Origin: Syntrophomonadaceae bacterium
GTDB taxonomy: Bacteria > Bacillota > Dethiobacteria > DTU022 > UBA8154
Reading direction: 5' to 3'
NCBI GenBank assembly: GCA_007122565.1
Contig: SKTJ01000223.1
Span: 1-7,545, forward strand
Length of the DNA stretch: 7,545 nt
A program made the translations under genes and the position numbers. This document shows, one piece after another, positions 6,257 through 7,545 of this stretch. Every line of letters starts with the position of its first letter. The stretch's first letter is position 1. Below the pieces are notes generated by a model, which was not told where the DNA came from, ran no database searches, and saw nothing but the letters and a program-made list of their open reading frames with translations.

Positions 6257-7172
6257 ACAGGAGTTCCTCCTTTTCCTGATCCTTTAGAGTGCTGACAAAA
6301 ATATCTTCCAGGCTTGTGTTAATAATTTCCAGACGAAAGTGGGGAATCTCACGGCACCGCTCATAGATTGCTTCAAAATTACCGATGACACTGAATTGGT
6401 AGTCGTTATTACGGCATACCAGGTTGGTAAGGCCTTCCATCTGCCAGAACGAAGGGGGTGGGGCCTGCTTAAAAACAACGCGGATTATACGACTTGCCGC
6501 TTTTAACTCGTTCAAGGTGCACTCTTTAAAAAGCCTGCCTCTATGCAAGAAGGCCACGCGATCAGCGATGCGTTCCACTTCGCTTAACTGGTGTGAAGCG
6601 ATGATCACTGTTTTTCCTTTGGCGATGGTCTCTGTAAGGACGGTGTCGAAGAAACGCCGCCGGAAGAGGGGGTCCAAGCCGGCGAGGGGCTCATCCAGCA
6701 ATAACAGCTCCGGTTCGGGAGCGAGGGCGATCATAAGGGCAAGCTGACTTTTCATACCAAAGGAAAGTTCTCCGATACGCCTGTTGTAAGGTATATTAAA
6801 TTCATTGCGGTAACGGTCAAGCAGTGCATCGTTCCAACGGGGATAAAGGCCACGGCAGAACTGCACAAAATCCTGCACGTTCATGTAATTGTAGAGATGT
6901 AGCTCTTCTCCCATGTAGGTGGTTTTTTGCCGAATTTCCAGGCTTTTTTCGAAAATCTCCATCCCCAGGCATGCCCCCTGACCGGCGGTAGGGCGCAACA
7001 GCCCCGTGAGCAGCTTAAAAAAAGTGGTTTTACCCGAGCCGTTCGGTCCCAGTAATCCGAAGACCATTCCCCGCGGTACTTTTAAGTTAAGATCTTCCAG
7101 GGCTCTGGTGCCGTAATAGTGCTTGGAAAGCCCCGAGGTAACTACAGCGAACTGCTTATTTTCTTCATCCAA
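6222..7172 (-). CDS. ABC transporter ATP-binding protein, YtrB-like
   Basis: This 316-residue protein has a complete nucleotide-binding domain: Walker A GPNGSGKTT at residues 42-50, signature LSFGM at 136-140 in place of LSGGQ, Walker B LLLLDE at 156-161 with catalytic Glu161, D-loop GLD at 165-167 and switch His194. The segment YMGEELHLYNYMNVQDF followed by FCRGLYPRWN, and GMKSQLALMIALA after the signature, resemble YtrB-type ATPases of Firmicutes, often involved in cell-envelope stress. A C-terminal region of about 85 residues follows the core domain. The start is a TTG (7170-7172); no in-frame ATG or GTG lies nearby, and AAGGGG (7183-7188) is ten bases upstream. It overlaps the permease by 35 bases. 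No GntR regulator of the YtrA type, the usual partner, is in the window. The substrate is unknown. Confidence 0.92.
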   Translation of the reverse strand: MDEENKQFAVVTSGLSKHYYGTRALEDLNLKVPRGMVFGLLGPNGSGKTTFFKLLTGLLRPTAGQGACLGMEIFEKSLEIRQKTTYMGEELHLYNYMNVQDFVQFCRGLYPRWNDALLDRYRNEFNIPYNRRIGELSFGMKSQLALMIALAPEPELLLLDEPLAGLDPLFRRRFFDTVLTETIAKGKTVIIASHQLSEVERIADRVAFLHRGRLFKECTLNELKAASRIIRVVFKQAPPPSFWQMEGLTNLVCRNNDYQFSVIGNFEAIYERCREIPHFRLEIINTSLEDIFVSTLKDQEKEELLYGYRTDQSSST

Positions 7173-7197
7173 TACGGGACAACCCCTTTTTACTCAT
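7165..7197 (-). other. Ten-codon leader frame overlapping the ATPase start
   Basis: On the minus strand, ATG AGT AAA AAG opens a ten-codon frame that ends in TGA (7165-7167), just inside the ATPase gene whose TTG start is at 7170-7172. The ATG has no Shine-Dalgarno, and only T-rich sequence precedes it. It may be chance, a short coupling peptide, or the original start displaced by a small frameshift. Confidence 0.2.
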
Positions 7198-7217
7198 AAA
7201 AAATTATTACACATTTT

Positions 7218-7250
7218 GATAAAATTCTTCTTTATTTCCAAAAATCCTGC
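7218..7250 (-). other. GCAGGA-N17-GAATTTTATC leader motif, copy 2
   Basis: On the minus strand GCAGGA is followed after 17 bases by GAATTTTATC, close to the arrangement at 3469-3502 before the sigma gene. It ends about 46 bases before the ATPase start codon. The function is unknown. Confidence 0.3.
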
Positions 7251-7290
7251 AAGCAATTAAGAGGATTCCCCTGGTTTACTTCCCTCCTGC
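7231..7290 (-). repeat. Imperfect direct repeat in the ABC leader
   Basis: On the minus strand GCAGGAGGGAAGTAAA (plus 7275-7290) is followed by GCAGGATTTTTGGAAATAAA (plus 7231-7250). Both share GCAGGA and GGAARTAAA, with a four-base difference in between. The spacing of about 40 bases, near four helix turns, would suit a binding site or paired RNA elements, but this is only a pattern. Confidence 0.4.
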
Positions 7291-7300
7291 TTAGCACTGC

Positions 7301-7340
7301 AGCCTGAATTATGGTTTCGAACAGGTATCCTGAACCCCGG
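7301..7340. repeat. Diverged copy of the right arm of the 2043-2226 element
   Basis: Aligned by eye with 2189-2226 in the same orientation, it matches at about 30 of 41 columns with four gap positions. It begins with the same AGCCTGAA, keeps ACAGG and TCCTG in the same order, and ends with the same CCGG. The partner arm is not present nearby, so this is a solo arm or a remnant. It lies in the leader of the ABC operon. Confidence 0.6.
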
Positions 7341-7348
7341 TGCAAATC

Positions 7349-7364
7349 ATATCTGAGTAGATAT
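7349..7364. promoter_or_regulatory. Inverted repeat ATATCT-gagt-AGATAT
   Basis: Two six-base arms are exact inverted copies around a four-base spacer, in the region between the ABC operon and the rightward promoter. It could be an operator for either direction. AT-rich palindromes of this size also arise by chance. Confidence 0.3.
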
Positions 7365-7396
7365 AAGTAAACGGTAAAATAATTTATTTAAGATAC

Positions 7397-7425
7397 TTGA
7401 CATGGAATTACACTAAAGGTAATAT
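7397..7425 (+). promoter_or_regulatory. Near-consensus sigma-A promoter reading rightward
   Basis: TTGACA (7397-7402), a 17-base spacer and TAATAT (7420-7425) make an almost ideal housekeeping promoter. Transcription should begin near 7432. No reading frame starts in the remaining bases, so it serves a gene beyond the window or a small RNA. A small dyad, CTGTC-ttt-GACAG (7429-7441), overlaps the expected start site and could be an operator or a 5' hairpin. The spacer contains TACACT. Confidence 0.8.
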
Positions 7426-7440
7426 ATCCTGTCTTTGACA

Positions 7441-7494
7441 GCAAAAGAGGGCAAAAAGAGGCCGCAACCCATGTAAATATGGGGCTTTGCGGCC
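7441..7494 (-). terminator. Hairpin, probable minus-strand terminator; also a plus-strand leader structure
   Basis: GGCCGCAA (7460-7467) pairs with TTGCGGCC (7487-7494) and CCCAT (7468-7472) with ATGGG (7479-7483), with a three-base bulge and a six-base loop. On the minus strand the stem is followed by TCTTTTTG and a second T-run, as in a Rho-independent terminator for a gene ending to the right of the window. On the plus strand it lies about 28 bases into the transcript of the 7397 promoter and is followed only by TTTACA, so there it may be a leader structure. Confidence 0.6.
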
Positions 7495-7545
7495 TTTACA
7501 GATTGTCACAAATATGTAGTGTAACGGCTTATTTTTTGCTCTCAG

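Larger units (their letters stand above)
7173..7396. other. Leader region of the ABC operon
   Basis: There is no gene here. Read on the minus strand, it holds a copy of the hairpin-element arm (7301-7340), two related purine-rich boxes (7275-7290 and 7231-7250), the GCAGGA...GAATTTT motif (7218-7250) and an AT-rich stretch before the ATPase start. The inverted repeat ATATCT-gagt-AGATAT lies at 7349-7364. I cannot identify a convincing minus-strand sigma-A promoter, so the ABC promoter may need an activator or another sigma factor. Confidence 0.45.

Noticed and set aside
7311..7330. tRNA-like T-arm (TTTCGAAC) in the ABC leader
   Set aside because: The flanks do not pair as a five-base T stem, and no acceptor, D or anticodon arms fit around it.

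Overview
The window looks like chromosome of an anaerobic Gram-positive bacterium of the class Clostridia, perhaps of the Peptococcaceae/Desulfotomaculia kind. This is inference from strong purine-rich Shine-Dalgarno sites, roughly even base composition, a fused GH13 amylase/4-alpha-glucanotransferase and a YtrB-like ABC ATPase. No rRNA, tRNA, CRISPR array or intact insertion sequence is visible.

Layout. (1) 1-3309, plus strand: a starch/glycogen block. The 3' part of a fused gene comes first: the end of a GH13 barrel and its beta domain, then a complete MalQ. It is followed by a ROK-family glucokinase. MalQ rearranges maltodextrins and releases glucose, which the kinase would feed into glycolysis. 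The two genes are separated by 315 bases that hold a 184-nt imperfect inverted repeat (2043-2226). (2) 3538-5383, plus strand: an ECF sigma factor and, overlapping it by 11 bases, a single-pass membrane protein that looks like its anti-sigma factor, with a long acidic linker and an outer domain I do not recognise. A clear bidirectional terminator (5422-5453) closes the unit. (3) 5531-7172, minus strand: a two-gene ABC transporter (ATPase then six-helix ABC-2 permease, overlapping by 35 bases) that converges on the sigma unit. (4) 7173-7545: a long gene-free region with the minus-strand leader of the ABC operon, a near-consensus sigma-A promoter pointing right and out of the window, and a hairpin that can act as a terminator on the minus strand.

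The least explained signals are non-coding. The 184-nt hairpin element has a recognisable second copy of one of its arms at 7301-7340 in the ABC leader, so it belongs to a dispersed repeat family. An 18-bp perfect palindrome lies between the convergent operons. A GCAGGA...GAATTTT motif occurs in the leaders of both the sigma and ABC operons. The best protein-level unknown is the outer domain of the anti-sigma factor. I see no proof of a wholly new system; the hairpin family and the sigma/anti-sigma sensor are the two items most worth following.
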